A stretch of 64,000 nucleotides of DNA from Formosimonas limnophila (GCF_014652675.1 NZ_BMZG01000011.1:429-64428); one strand, 5' to 3'. Positions 8,116-18,774 are shown, counted from the stretch's first letter. The notes: a model not told the origin generated them from the sequence alone. Program-made: numbers and translations.

Positions 8116-11100
8116 TTAAATCAGCTTGGCCATGATGTTGTACTGTTTGCATTCGTTGGGGTACTGCGCCAGCAATGCATCAAATACCTTTTGTGTGGTG
8201 AGCCACGCGACTTTACCAGCCAGTAAATGCTCAATCTGACTGTTCGGCAATCTCGAAGGCAATTGCTGACTGGCAATCGGCTTACGGCGTAAGGCTTTTT
8301 TGTCCAAATCAAAAAACTCAATCGGCTCGTTGGCATCTGCCGCCACCGCTTTGATGCGCACGCGCATCGGGTAGGTTTGGCCGACAATCGCAACATAACC
8401 GCTTGGTGGTAACGCTGTTGAATCGTCTGGCTCTGCTGTCAGTTCCTCAGAAACAGGCTGTGGATTTTGGGTGCCCTGTGTCGCTGGTTCCGCTGCCTGC
8501 TCTGACTGTGCAGCATCTCGTTCGGCTTGCTCTGCCGCTTGTTGTGCTTCAATTTGGCTCTCAAACCCACGCGCCAGCACAGAATAACTGCCGTAATACG
8601 ACATCGAATTTTCTACGTTCAATACAAACCAGTCTTGATTAAAGTCAGCACCCATCAATCGCGCCTGCACCAAGGTCTCCACCATATATTGATTGAACAC
8701 GTGGTATAAATTGACATCTGGTGCATGAGCCTTTTGCTGCTCATAAAACGCCAATGCCCCTTCAACGCTGACCAGCTTACATCCCAGAAGTGTGTCCAAC
8801 CAGTTACGGGCATCATCAACAACCGCCTCGTGATTCAGTGCCTCCCCCTTAACCACACACAAGTCCATTGGTGTGATGGGTTTGGCATGCTGTAGCGCAA
8901 ACAGTACCACACTGCCTTGGCGATCTTTGTCTTGCGGATACGCCGACGTGATGCCAACCGCCTCAGATGAAGCGACGATTTTACCATCAGCATAAGTAAA
9001 ACCACGCTCGGCATGGCATTTAACTATCGCCTGCATAAGATCTGTTTGCGCCTTAGCCGCCAGCTCTGGTAAAAAGTACGGTGAATCATCAACCCCCGTC
9101 ATACGGGCTCTATCACCATCAACCGTACCAATCGGTTGACGCGACATCAGGCTCAATAACTCGGGGAGAATTTGATGGTAATAACGGCCATCATCATTCA
9201 TCACCGATACAGACCAATGGTTGGCATCCAAATAGGCCTCATCCCGTTTGGCTAAGACACTGAGCCATTCGTGGTGTTCTTGCGAGCCTTTGATGATCGG
9301 CTTGCCATGGTAAATGACGTTTTCAGCATCAAGGGTTTGACTGCGTAGGTACGGGGTCTCATCCCCAGAATGAGCAATCACAGGCTCACGACTCACCACC
9401 ACAACATAGGCGTTGTGTCCCGAATAGAGACTCTTCTTAAAATCACTTTGGATCAACAGAACTTTATCATCCATGACCACAAAATCACCTTTGCCAACCA
9501 CCTCACCATTGACCGCTAAAGACAGGCCCTCCTTGACTTTGTCTAACGTTCCCGCTTCAAGCCCTCCTTTGGCTTCCAACTCAATGGCTTTATTTTGCAT
9601 ATCAACAATCATCGCCCCCATCGTGTCGAGCTCCTCCTGCCAATCAGCATACAACGGCATTTTTTCGCAATCTGCGCTGTCCAATTGCCTGAAATAGGCT
9701 CTGACATAGGGTTCGATCGGATTGTATTTGGGCACTGCCTGCGTGTACGATGGTTGCGTATGAGCACTGAGCCATGCTTCAAAATCGCCAATGCTCGGTG
9801 CTAAAACAGCACTGCGTTTTTGATACAACTCACGACAACGCGTCAGCCAAGCGGTATGACGGTCTTTCTCATATTGCTCTTGTTCGGTCAACTCGGCGGC
9901 ATCGCCATATTTCTTATTGAATGTGGCCAAACGCTCCTCAGCCTTTTTGACGCTGAAATACCGCTTGTAGGTTTCCTCAAAGTTGGGAATGCACCACGCG
10001 GCAAAGTCTGACAATTTATCAAAAGCCTTTTGTTGCACTTCAATCACTTTGATACTCGAAAACAACGTTTCTCTGGCGGTGCGCTGCTCACGGCTTTTAT
10101 TGCGTGCAGCGATGGTCTCCACCGCACGAGCCAAGGCATCCGCATCACCAACCATTGAAGCGAGCAATTCCTGATCTTCTTTGCTCATGCCCGACTCAAT
10201 CGTGACACGCTCACCATCCCCATTGACCAGCTCGTTGATCCAATCGCGTTTGCTGTTGACCAGCGTGCGCTTGTAACTGTCAAACGTGCCATTGGCATCG
10301 TAGTGGTACACGCGCACCATTTCGACGTAATTGCCTTGGCGCACACCTCGGCCATTGCGCTGCTGCAAACTGTCAGGTGTCCAACCCACGGTTAAGTGGT
10401 GAATGGCTTGCGTGCCCTTTTGCAGGTTGATGCCCACTTCGGCTTTCTTGTTGGCAATGATGACCTCAAAACGATTGTCATCTCCATCGCCATTAAAGCC
10501 ATCTTGAATGTCTTGCAACTGCCCCGCATCCGAAATCGCCTCAGCATTGATGATGCTGATCTTGTTGGCGGGAATACCCGCCTGATTGATCAGAGCGTAT
10601 TTGATTTTGTGGTGCAAACCCAAGGCATCACAGAAAATGATCTGTTTGCATTTACCGTTTTTGGCTTTGGGATTGGCACGCTCGGCTTTGACATTCTCAA
10701 GTAGTGCGGCGATTTTGGGGGGAATCGTCACATCCAAACTCAGGCCCAACTTATCGGCTATTTCGATGAACCTTGATTGCGTTTTGAACGACTCTGTATC
10801 AATCGTGATCGTGCCACCTTTGCCATTGCCTTTGAAGGTTGCCATCACTTGTACCGTCAGGGTGGTTTTGACTTCACCCGTGTCGCTGTCTTGATTGACT
10901 GCACTTTTGAGAATGGCCTCTGATGTTGTGTAATGGCTTGGGCGTTCGCGTTCCTCTTTAAAGGCTTTGGCATTAAAGGCATCCACCACCTTGTGTGCCA
11001 GATCGGCTTGATTGGCTTTGGTGCGGTAAATCGTCGCCTGCTGGTACAGCTCGACATCCAAAATGGCTTTAGACACTTTGTTGATGAAGTTGAACGGGTG

Positions 11101-14100
11101 TGCCAGCAATTCAGCCGTCTCACCTGGTGCGAGCAAGCTGTTCAATTCCTGACGTCGGGGATCATCTGCCCCCACCATGTTGGCACTGTCCTGCAACTCC
11201 CTTGCCAAGGTGTAACCGCGTTTGAGTTGCGCAATGGTCTGATTGGTCTCGGATGTGAGAGCCACATCGGTTGGGATGTCCACCCCTTCAGGCAGTTTCA
11301 GAAAGTCCACATCCTGTGCCGTCTTGATGGTTGCCACCGACTTGAAGATTTTGCGCAGCAACGCCACATTTTTGATGCCCGCAAATACCTTGGCTTCTCG
11401 TTCTTCACCTGTCACACTGGGCAGCAGACGAAAATCGACATCACAAAAGTCTTTAATGAAGTCGTCAGCCCCCTTACAACCCGCCAACGATTTGGCGAGC
11501 TCCTTCTCACCCATGGCGAGTGAGAGCATCGAGTAAATCTCCAATGGGCTGTTGGTGATGGGCGTGGCCGACAGAGCCAGCACACCGTCCTCTTTGGGCT
11601 TGTTGCGGTCACGGATGTACCATGCCTTGGCCTGAGCATTGAGACCACGCGCCGACGCATTGGAAATCGACAACCACGCCACCCCTCGCGCTCCCTTGGA
11701 CTGTTTGGAGTTTTTATAAACGTGTGCCTCATCCATGACCAAAGAGTCCACGCCCATGTTTTCTAAATAAGGGACGGATAAGTCCATTTTACTCGTCAGT
11801 TCCCGCTCCAAAGCACCCAAGCGGGCATTGCCCGCTTCAACATCTTTGGATTTACTGGCTTGCGCATCAAAATACGGCTCTTGAACACTCAAGAAACTGC
11901 CATAACTGGTTAAGGTGTTGCTGGTGAGTGGGATTTTTTCAAAGGCTTCAATAGTCAGAAAGATTTTAGAATGTTGGTTTTCTAAAATGCGGTTCAAATC
12001 TTTACCAAAATTGCTGGCCTTGACCTCACTGGTGCCATCGTCTTTTTGCGTCAAACCAATAAACAAGCAGTCATCCAGATCGGCGTAAATACTCGCCGCT
12101 TCCTTGCGCCAATTGGTGAGTGTGGTGTTGGGCACAATGAACATGGTTTTTTGTTTGACACCGATGTTCTGCAAATGCTGCACGGTCAATAAGCCCGTGG
12201 CGGTCTTACCCAATCCCACATCAAATCCGCAGATGCCACCCATGTGGCGAGCCTGACTACGAATGAAGGCGTTTTGGTAAGGGTGTGGCTCAAAAGCAGG
12301 GTTGACGTTGGCAATATCCAATGGATCAACGTCCTCAGCAGTGACAAACGATAGGGCTTCATCGGCGTTGAGTGCGCCTTCGACTTCCTGCAAAACAAAC
12401 TTGTTGGATTTAACGTAGGCATCAAATTGCAGGTTGGAAATCTTGACCGATTCTTTCAGGCGTTTGAGCCGTTCCGCCTCCAGCTCCACATCGTCTTTGT
12501 CACCACTGGTCGTGAAACTGCCCTCGGTATTGAGGTAATTGGCCAAGCGGCGCATATTGCGCCCTTGCTCACTTTTTGGCGCACCCTTACAAGCAAACTT
12601 ACCATCATTGAACGTAAAGCTCGAATGCACATAACTTTTCAAAAACTCCAATTTGGTGCTGTCTTTGACAAAGCTCGACAACAAGTCAAAGGTCATGGCC
12701 TTGACATTGACCCGATCAACACGGGTATCTGCCTCTAAGGATTGTGCCAATAGTTTGGCTTTGAGTTTATCGTCCGTGCAGCGTTCAATGCCCAATGCCA
12801 AATGTTGTTTCAAGCCATCATAAGCTCCATGGTAATAATCATTGGCCGCCATGACCCGAGTGCCGTCATTGGTCAAGCACCAGCCCTTATCTGTGTAGAC
12901 GTTCACCTCTGGCAATTCAGCCATGAATTCATCCAATGGCACACTCATCGCCTCGCCACGGTTGGTTGAATCGCGGTACAAGATCGCCTCGTAGCGTTGT
13001 AACTCGGTGAGGTTCTTGGCAGCCATCGCGCCGACCTCGCCCTGCCAGAACAACGAGAAGGCTTGGGTCTTTTTGTCATAAACAAAGTTACCGCACATGG
13101 ACTTGACCGACTCCTTGACGAATTTGGGTAAGTTGTTCGGTAACTCGGGCTTTTTGCGGCAATAGGTGCGAATCTGATTCGACACCTTGGGGTATCGGGT
13201 CAGATAGTCCACCCCCGCTTGTCCCGCATGACGCTCTTTGATGTCATGAAACGCCATGGCCGTGACCAAGGCTCGCCATGTCTGCTGATCCTGCAAAAGC
13301 TCGTTGTGTTCCAAATAGCGCATGAGCGGGCGCACCCATGTGTGAATGTCCTCATAATTGGCAATGCGCTTGGCCGCCAGCCACGCATCACGCATCGGGG
13401 CGAACGGTAAATCATCTTCAATCACCGTAATGGCTGATCTGTGGCCGCGTGCTTTGTCAAACAACGCCGTACGCTGGGCTTGGGTCTCGCTGTCGGTGAC
13501 AGGGCTGAATGCCCCATTTTGGTATTGCATGGTTTGACCACCAAAGCTCAACACATCACCGTCGCTGTATTCAATCGGCACGCCTTCCTCCATGTCCAGT
13601 GCGTCCCAGTCAATCCGTGAACCACCGAGCTTGCGCATGAGTTGTGCGATGTTGACCACCGAGTCGTCATTGATGACGCGCTCGACCTCTTTACCAAACC
13701 GATTCTTGCCTGTCTGGGTGTGCCCCAACACATGTGACTTGCCCGTTTGTCTGAAGTATTGACCGTCGATGAACTCAGCCCACAACACGTTGGCTTGGCG
13801 CAAGGCATCGGGATTGCCATTCATGAGCTCATCTATTTTGAGGGCCGCATCCGCACTGTGCTTTTTAAACACCATGACATCGGTAACCACATCCGCGCCC
13901 GCACTCTCGAACAATTTATTGGGCAAACGATACGCCCCCATGAATTCGGCTTTGAGTGAGGCTGATAGGCGGGTTTTGTCACGCGACTTACCCGAAATAA
14001 AGCCTGTGCCCGACATGAACACTGCCAAGCCGTTGGGCTTGAGTTTGTCGAGTGAGCGCAGAATGAAATAGTTTTCTAATCCCTCATTTTGATAACGCGG

Positions 14101-14898
14101 ATCATCAAATCGGTGTTTGCCGCGCGCCAATGTATCGCCAAACGGCACATTGGTGATCACGGCATCGTATTGGCCGTCGTCGGTGTTGGTGGCAATGGTT
14201 TCAAAGTTGCTGATATGGACTTTGTTGTTTGGACTATCAAACAAGGCTTTGTTAATGCCGCCCGATACCTCATCTAATTCAACAGAATGAATCAGCGCAT
14301 GACTGGGTGCTGTGGCACTAAAAATCCCCGTGCCCGCGCAAGGGTCAAGCACAGAGCCACCCGCAAAACCACTGACTGTGAGCAAGTCCCACATGCCCTG
14401 TGCAATCGGTTTGGGTGTGTAATACTCATAAGCCGAACCAGACAAACCATCATCGCGCAACAGGTTACCACCACTGCCCGAATACAACGACAGTGCCAAG
14501 CGTTGCTCGTCGGTGAGTTCTTCTTTCTGGAGTGCACCACTTTGCAATTGACGCAGCAAAGCGACTGCCTCGTTGTTGCGCTTTTGCCGTTGGGCGGGTG
14601 TGACTTTGGTGTCACCGCCATCGTACTCAAACGCCCCTTGAGGCAGCGGGTGTGTCGCAAGCGTTTGGTCAACCGAATTGCCCAGCAGCTCATCCAATGC
14701 CGTGACCGCCTCGGTCAATTCATCCATGGCATCGAGCGCGTCGATGGGGTTATCGGCGGCCTTGGTCAGCGTGTCCAGCCATTGGTTGACCGCGTCCATG
14801 GCATCCATCAAGGCCATCGGATTGACGGGTGCGTTGACGCGGTCTAAATACAGTGCCATGCCAGACGGGTTTTGTGAGATGGTGTGAGAAATAAACAT
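8116..14898 (-). CDS. DarB-like giant protein: N6-adenine methylase plus SNF2/DEAD-type helicase
   Basis: 2260 residues, close in size and layout to phage P1 DarB. The methylase part has the SAM motif DPCAGTG near residue 184 and NVPF near 249, a variant of the catalytic NPPY motif. The helicase part has Walker A DVGLGKT near 895, DEAH near 1056, LSATPITNS near 1112 and the arginine-finger motif QQRNGRGVRQGN near 1513. In P1, DarB is packaged in the virion and injected to protect incoming DNA from type I restriction; that role here is inference from family. The start codon shares one base with the stop of the upstream 1085-residue gene (TGATG), so the two are translationally coupled. The C-terminal 700 residues are not assigned. 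The NVPF variant may affect methylation activity. Confidence 0.8.
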   Translation of the reverse strand: MFISHTISQNPSGMALYLDRVNAPVNPMALMDAMDAVNQWLDTLTKAADNPIDALDAMDELTEAVTALDELLGNSVDQTLATHPLPQGAFEYDGGDTKVTPAQRQKRNNEAVALLRQLQSGALQKEELTDEQRLALSLYSGSGGNLLRDDGLSGSAYEYYTPKPIAQGMWDLLTVSGFAGGSVLDPCAGTGIFSATAPSHALIHSVELDEVSGGINKALFDSPNNKVHISNFETIATNTDDGQYDAVITNVPFGDTLARGKHRFDDPRYQNEGLENYFILRSLDKLKPNGLAVFMSGTGFISGKSRDKTRLSASLKAEFMGAYRLPNKLFESAGADVVTDVMVFKKHSADAALKIDELMNGNPDALRQANVLWAEFIDGQYFRQTGKSHVLGHTQTGKNRFGKEVERVINDDSVVNIAQLMRKLGGSRIDWDALDMEEGVPIEYSDGDVLSFGGQTMQYQNGAFSPVTDSETQAQRTALFDKARGHRSAITVIEDDLPFAPMRDAWLAAKRIANYEDIHTWVRPLMRYLEHNELLQDQQTWRALVTAMAFHDIKERHAGQAGVDYLTRYPKVSNQIRTYCRKKPELPNNLPKFVKESVKSMCGNFVYDKKTQAFSLFWQGEVGAMAAKNLTELQRYEAILYRDSTNRGEAMSVPLDEFMAELPEVNVYTDKGWCLTNDGTRVMAANDYYHGAYDGLKQHLALGIERCTDDKLKAKLLAQSLEADTRVDRVNVKAMTFDLLSSFVKDSTKLEFLKSYVHSSFTFNDGKFACKGAPKSEQGRNMRRLANYLNTEGSFTTSGDKDDVELEAERLKRLKESVKISNLQFDAYVKSNKFVLQEVEGALNADEALSFVTAEDVDPLDIANVNPAFEPHPYQNAFIRSQARHMGGICGFDVGLGKTATGLLTVQHLQNIGVKQKTMFIVPNTTLTNWRKEAASIYADLDDCLFIGLTQKDDGTSEVKASNFGKDLNRILENQHSKIFLTIEAFEKIPLTSNTLTSYGSFLSVQEPYFDAQASKSKDVEAGNARLGALERELTSKMDLSVPYLENMGVDSLVMDEAHVYKNSKQSKGARGVAWLSISNASARGLNAQAKAWYIRDRNKPKEDGVLALSATPITNSPLEIYSMLSLAMGEKELAKSLAGCKGADDFIKDFCDVDFRLLPSVTGEEREAKVFAGIKNVALLRKIFKSVATIKTAQDVDFLKLPEGVDIPTDVALTSETNQTIAQLKRGYTLARELQDSANMVGADDPRRQELNSLLAPGETAELLAHPFNFINKVSKAILDVELYQQATIYRTKANQADLAHKVVDAFNAKAFKEERERPSHYTTSEAILKSAVNQDSDTGEVKTTLTVQVMATFKGNGKGGTITIDTESFKTQSRFIEIADKLGLSLDVTIPPKIAALLENVKAERANPKAKNGKCKQIIFCDALGLHHKIKYALINQAGIPANKISIINAEAISDAGQLQDIQDGFNGDGDDNRFEVIIANKKAEVGINLQKGTQAIHHLTVGWTPDSLQQRNGRGVRQGNYVEMVRVYHYDANGTFDSYKRTLVNSKRDWINELVNGDGERVTIESGMSKEDQELLASMVGDADALARAVETIAARNKSREQRTARETLFSSIKVIEVQQKAFDKLSDFAAWCIPNFEETYKRYFSVKKAEERLATFNKKYGDAAELTEQEQYEKDRHTAWLTRCRELYQKRSAVLAPSIGDFEAWLSAHTQPSYTQAVPKYNPIEPYVRAYFRQLDSADCEKMPLYADWQEELDTMGAMIVDMQNKAIELEAKGGLEAGTLDKVKEGLSLAVNGEVVGKGDFVVMDDKVLLIQSDFKKSLYSGHNAYVVVVSREPVIAHSGDETPYLRSQTLDAENVIYHGKPIIKGSQEHHEWLSVLAKRDEAYLDANHWSVSVMNDDGRYYHQILPELLSLMSRQPIGTVDGDRARMTGVDDSPYFLPELAAKAQTDLMQAIVKCHAERGFTYADGKIVASSEAVGITSAYPQDKDRQGSVVLFALQHAKPITPMDLCVVKGEALNHEAVVDDARNWLDTLLGCKLVSVEGALAFYEQQKAHAPDVNLYHVFNQYMVETLVQARLMGADFNQDWFVLNVENSMSYYGSYSVLARGFESQIEAQQAAEQAERDAAQSEQAAEPATQGTQNPQPVSEELTAEPDDSTALPPSGYVAIVGQTYPMRVRIKAVAADANEPIEFFDLDKKALRRKPIASQQLPSRLPNSQIEHLLAGKVAWLTTQKVFDALLAQYPNECKQYNIMAKLI

Positions 14899-17800
14899 CA
14901 GGCCGCCTTACTCAAAACGTTGGCCGCGTTCTGCTTGACACGCTGCGCTGTGGCTTTGACCGCATTGTTCAATAAGCCGTATTGGGGATCAGCAGCAAGA
15001 ATGACTTGTGCCAGCGCACGCAAGCGTTCACGTGCAGCCCCTGTACTCGCGTCGATGTCACCCTTGACCACACCATTTAAAAACTCGCTCACCTCGTGAT
15101 CCTCTGGAGGACTTGGCGTCTGCTGGTTGTTGCTCAAGGTCAGGTGTGCCTGCGCAACCTCTTCGTCACTCTGCCCTTGCATCGTGTACATGAACTGGTT
15201 TTGTGTTTCATCAAAGCGCACGCTCGCCACCTGCACGCGGCGCACACCGCCAAATGCTTCGGACACATTGCCGTTCTCAACCCAATCACCTACTTTGAAT
15301 TGCGCTTCGGGTGTCGGCATGCCACCTGTTTGGTTTTGGGAAATCATGTACTCCGCGTAGTCAAACACCAGTTTGCCGATGTTTTTTTCAGCATAGCCTG
15401 TGCCGTCTTTGTGAAAAAATCGCTCAGGTGTTGCACGACTCATCACATAGCCCTTGGCAACATACTGGCGAATGAAGTCCTGATGGGTCATGACCGAGCC
15501 CTCAATGCGCAGCTTTTTGGTGAGAGCTTGTGTGGCTTTGGACAGCAAGGCGGGCGACAAATGCGCCCCAAAGCCATCTAACGCATCAATCTGTGCCTGT
15601 CTGGCGGCAGCGATTTTTGCTTTGTCAGCCTCCTCTTGCGCCTTGAGTGCAGCCTCTTGCTGGGCTTTGTTGCTCGCCATGCGTTGCGCCACTTGATCCT
15701 CATTCATGCCCGACCATTGGTATAAGACACGGGTCTTGGCGTCTTTGCTCAAACGAGCCAAGCGCACTCCCGTGGCGCGGGTGAAGATTTTTTCAGAAGT
15801 ACCATAGTAGTTGTGCACAAACTGATCAATTAGTTTGTCCACGTCTTTGTTGATGATGACAGTGGCCGTGTCAATGTAGGCCTGCAAAGGTGGTTTAGCC
15901 ATGTGAGTGCGTAACCGCTCATTTAACTCTTCAATGCTGATACCACCCCAGCGTCCATCTTTGACATCCTTTAAGGCGACCTCATGCGTCTTTTGAGCGA
16001 TGGCTATCTGTATGGCACGGGCAATGCCATTCACCGTGGTCAGGTCTTCGACTTCGGGTTGTGTGGCTGGCGGCTCAATCGGATGAGCGGGTTGTGCCAG
16101 TAACGCATCTACCAGCGTGGTGGCTTGATTGGCCGAGACGGGGGCATCACTGCCGTTGGCCGATGTGCGGCCTGTTTCACCCGTGTACATCAACGCACGG
16201 CCATCGGCACTGACGATGGCACGACCCAGCACACTGTGGTTCAGGCGCACCGTACCGACCACTTGCGTGGTGTCGTTCGGACTGGGGGCTGTTTCAACGG
16301 CATCCAAAATCGGGACAATGTTTGGGATGTCTGACTCGTCAGATTGGCTTGAAAACCCCTGACCGCCAAACAAGTCTGAACCATGCTCTTGAGGTTGAGC
16401 CGCCAATACCGCCAGCGCGTGCTCAAACGAGCGGGCACAATGTTGATCCAATTCAGCTTGTTCAATGTGCCCTGCCGCCAGATGAAGCGGGTAATTATGG
16501 GTCACATTGGCAAGCGCCATCTGTAATTGCGCCTCAGCATGCGAAACATCACGACAGCTTAACGTCACACCATCCAAGTAATGGCAGGCCAGCAGCAAGG
16601 CCTGATTGACTGCCGTGTGATCGGCCTGATCCATCACCCCATCAAAATACACCGCATCCGCCTGCCCCACCAAGTCCCAGCTCACCTGTGCACCATAGGT
16701 TTTGGCATGCATGTCAATAGTTTTGGCAGTGGCAAATGCACCCGTTGGCTGATCGACCCAGCGAGCAATAAAGGTTTTAAAGGCCTCACTGCCCGTGAAA
16801 GGATAGGCCTCGTCAGCGGGCAAACTCGGCTTCTCGGGTAACATGGGTTTTTGTTTTGCGGGGCTGTTTTTTGTGCTGGCGATGGCAACGGCGTTTCGCA
16901 GCAAGGCCTCATTGTCAGTGCCCTGCAAGCGCATGAGCACACCGACCAGTTGGCCGTTGTGTTTGACCGCAATCGGCGTGCTGTTGTCCTTCGCCGCATA
17001 AAACTGTGCACCCTTATACTGTTTGGCAAAGTAGGCCAAGTATGGCACTGCCACAGACACCGCCACCCCTTCGGCTGGGTTGGTTAAAACCACAGCAGCA
17101 GCTTTGCCGCTCACGCTGGCAGTCGGTACGACGGGAACGTCAGCCAAATCTCGGGCGGGGTTGGTGACTCGATCCACATTCGTTTGGGTCAGAGTTTTAA
17201 GGCGTGACTGAATAATATTTTTGTGCGACACATCGGTGATGCTTTGAATGTATTTGAGTTGGTCACTGATCACAGCGGGAATACTGAAATCCAAAATATG
17301 CCCATTGCTCCAGCCCCCCTCAAACGTGTACAACGAGCCTTCGCTGTATTTTTGTGCACTCATATCCACTTTGAGCTGTTTGGCACTAGGCATTCTTAAT
17401 AGGCTCATATTGAACGGTTTGAATCCTGCCGCTTGTGCCTTGGCAACCGCCTCTGGGCTAACAGGCTCACTCGCGCTGAGGTCAACGGCAGGTTCAGTAA
17501 CGGCTGCGGCTTGTTGACTGTCCCACTGCGCCGTCAAATCCGCCAGTTGCGCCTGCTTTTGTGCGACTTGGTTTTTAAGGGTCTCAATGTTTTTGAGTCG
17601 GTCAGTGCGCTTGCCATTGGCACGGGCAAAATTGGCACTGTTTTTGGTCGCTAAAAGCATGATGCGTTTGGCAACATCCATGACCGCAATGTCTTTGCCA
17701 CGCTCAGGGGCAACCACAATCGTCACGTCTTTTTTGTTGAGCTTCCACGCCCAACTGATGAGTGGGTCTTGGGGTTGCAGGGTTTTGGATGTGGCATCGG

Positions 17801-18155
17801 CGGCGTGGAAATACACCGTGATGGTTTGCCCATCGGACAACTCAAATACCACAGCGACATTGGCCGAGCCATTTTTAGTGAATGGCTCTGACACTTGCAC
17901 GGCAATCGGCTTAACCGTCTGGCTGCTGCGCTCCATCGCCATTTGCATCTGGTTCATTTTGTGGGTGAGTTTTGCCATGGGCACAACAATTGCATCCAAG
18001 TGCAACATCTCCTCATCAGCCACTATGTCGGCCACGCGCATCGGCTCTTGCATTGCGCCGATGTCATCTGTGGCATTCAAGCGATAAACCAGTGCGTCGA
18101 GCGTCACCCCGACAGGTACGCCCTGCCGCCAATAGACGGGGGTGATTGATTCCAT
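14898..18155 (-). CDS. Large prophage protein coupled to the DarB-like gene
   Basis: 1085 residues. No catalytic motif is recognised. Visible parts are a beta-rich N-terminal region (residues about 80-165), a coiled coil near 190-225 (NIETLKNQVAQKQAQLADL), a Pro/Ala-rich middle, a second helical, charged stretch near 820-860 (KAQQEAALKAQEEADKAK) and a C-terminal small-barrel-like segment (FKVGDWVENGN). A good AAAGGAC site precedes the ATG at 18155. Because it is large, lacks an obvious enzyme fold and is coupled to a DarB-like gene, it may be a co-packaged internal protein comparable to the P1 Ddr/Dar set. That comparison is by context only. Confidence 0.6.
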   Translation of the reverse strand: MESITPVYWRQGVPVGVTLDALVYRLNATDDIGAMQEPMRVADIVADEEMLHLDAIVVPMAKLTHKMNQMQMAMERSSQTVKPIAVQVSEPFTKNGSANVAVVFELSDGQTITVYFHAADATSKTLQPQDPLISWAWKLNKKDVTIVVAPERGKDIAVMDVAKRIMLLATKNSANFARANGKRTDRLKNIETLKNQVAQKQAQLADLTAQWDSQQAAAVTEPAVDLSASEPVSPEAVAKAQAAGFKPFNMSLLRMPSAKQLKVDMSAQKYSEGSLYTFEGGWSNGHILDFSIPAVISDQLKYIQSITDVSHKNIIQSRLKTLTQTNVDRVTNPARDLADVPVVPTASVSGKAAAVVLTNPAEGVAVSVAVPYLAYFAKQYKGAQFYAAKDNSTPIAVKHNGQLVGVLMRLQGTDNEALLRNAVAIASTKNSPAKQKPMLPEKPSLPADEAYPFTGSEAFKTFIARWVDQPTGAFATAKTIDMHAKTYGAQVSWDLVGQADAVYFDGVMDQADHTAVNQALLLACHYLDGVTLSCRDVSHAEAQLQMALANVTHNYPLHLAAGHIEQAELDQHCARSFEHALAVLAAQPQEHGSDLFGGQGFSSQSDESDIPNIVPILDAVETAPSPNDTTQVVGTVRLNHSVLGRAIVSADGRALMYTGETGRTSANGSDAPVSANQATTLVDALLAQPAHPIEPPATQPEVEDLTTVNGIARAIQIAIAQKTHEVALKDVKDGRWGGISIEELNERLRTHMAKPPLQAYIDTATVIINKDVDKLIDQFVHNYYGTSEKIFTRATGVRLARLSKDAKTRVLYQWSGMNEDQVAQRMASNKAQQEAALKAQEEADKAKIAAARQAQIDALDGFGAHLSPALLSKATQALTKKLRIEGSVMTHQDFIRQYVAKGYVMSRATPERFFHKDGTGYAEKNIGKLVFDYAEYMISQNQTGGMPTPEAQFKVGDWVENGNVSEAFGGVRRVQVASVRFDETQNQFMYTMQGQSDEEVAQAHLTLSNNQQTPSPPEDHEVSEFLNGVVKGDIDASTGAARERLRALAQVILAADPQYGLLNNAVKATAQRVKQNAANVLSKAA

Positions 18156-18184
18156 ACGGTGTCCTTTGATTGTTTAACCACACC

Positions 18185-18227
18185 ATCATAAAAGGGCAAA
18201 AAAACACCGCCCGTGGATTTTTCCACG
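18185..18227 (-). promoter_or_regulatory. Phage promoter box, copy E (ahead of the 1085-residue/DarB-like block)
   Basis: On the minus strand CGTGGAAAAATCCAC begins at 18227 and TATGAT lies at 18190-18185, at the same spacing as the other copies. The box is also the loop-proximal part of a terminator stem (18198-18234), so one sequence may end the previous transcript and position the next one. The AAAGGAC ribosome site and start codon at 18155 follow the predicted start near 18178. Confidence 0.5.
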
Positions 18228-18234
18228 GACGGTG
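18198..18234 (-). terminator. Rho-independent terminator of the tail-gene block
   Basis: Minus-strand arms CACCGTCCGTGG and CCACGGGCGGTG pair with one wobble around an AAAAAT loop and are followed by seven T residues (18204-18198). It lies 37 bases after the stop of the 167-residue gene. It overlaps promoter copy E. Confidence 0.85.
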
Positions 18235-18270
18235 TTGTTGGCTCATCTTGGCAGATTGTTTCGGACAGCC

Positions 18271-18774
18271 TTACTGAGGAAATGCGTCGATGCAGTCCAA
18301 ATCATCGCGGCGATTGAGTAGGTACTTACAAGCAGCCAAACCATTGGGAAAGCCCATGGGGGATTGCCGTTCAACCACCTCATACGCCAAGCCCACCCCG
18401 CCATCAAACACAACATAGACCACATCAGATTTTTGAATGGTGAAACTGTCCACCTCTATCGGCTCAATGAGGGCATAAATGCCTTGTCGCTCGTCGTTGA
18501 CAAACACACCCGCCCCCACACCATTGTCATGACCGAATGACTCAACCGTGAACAACATACCGCCCTCACCCAAAGGCAACCAGTCGTAATCTGCGGCATC
18601 CCGATGACCACCCAAAACACGCACCCTTGCCACTGTCGGCTCTTCGCCCTGTGCTACACCATCAAACACTTTTCGGAAACACAAGACATCCACACGGCTC
18701 GGATGGTTGAGGGTGATTTGGCGCATTTGTTTGGCAAGGCTGGCTTGAATGCCAAGGCTTGTATGTCGGTTCAT
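18271..18774 (-). CDS. Hypothetical prophage protein, 167 residues
   Basis: No family recognised. The protein is beta-rich in its middle (VARVRVLGG, GMLFTVESFGHDNG, SDVVYVVFDGG) and ends in a short Cys-containing helix. The start overlaps the stop of the 353-residue gene in an ATGA junction. A strong terminator follows the stop, so it is the last gene of its block. Its neighbours are tail genes, so a structural or assembly role is plausible but unproven. Confidence 0.55.
   Translation of the reverse strand: MNRHTSLGIQASLAKQMRQITLNHPSRVDVLCFRKVFDGVAQGEEPTVARVRVLGGHRDAADYDWLPLGEGGMLFTVESFGHDNGVGAGVFVNDERQGIYALIEPIEVDSFTIQKSDVVYVVFDGGVGLAYEVVERQSPMGFPNGLAACKYLLNRRDDLDCIDAFPQ

Noticed and set aside
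10933-11523. Long open frame on the plus strand inside the DarB-like gene
   Set aside because: It is a shadow frame. It has no ribosome site and no family pattern, and the opposite strand carries the helicase motifs.
18205-18234. Treating the 18205-18234 stem only as a terminator
   Set aside because: The box and the -10 position match four other copies exactly, so a promoter role is kept alongside the terminator call.
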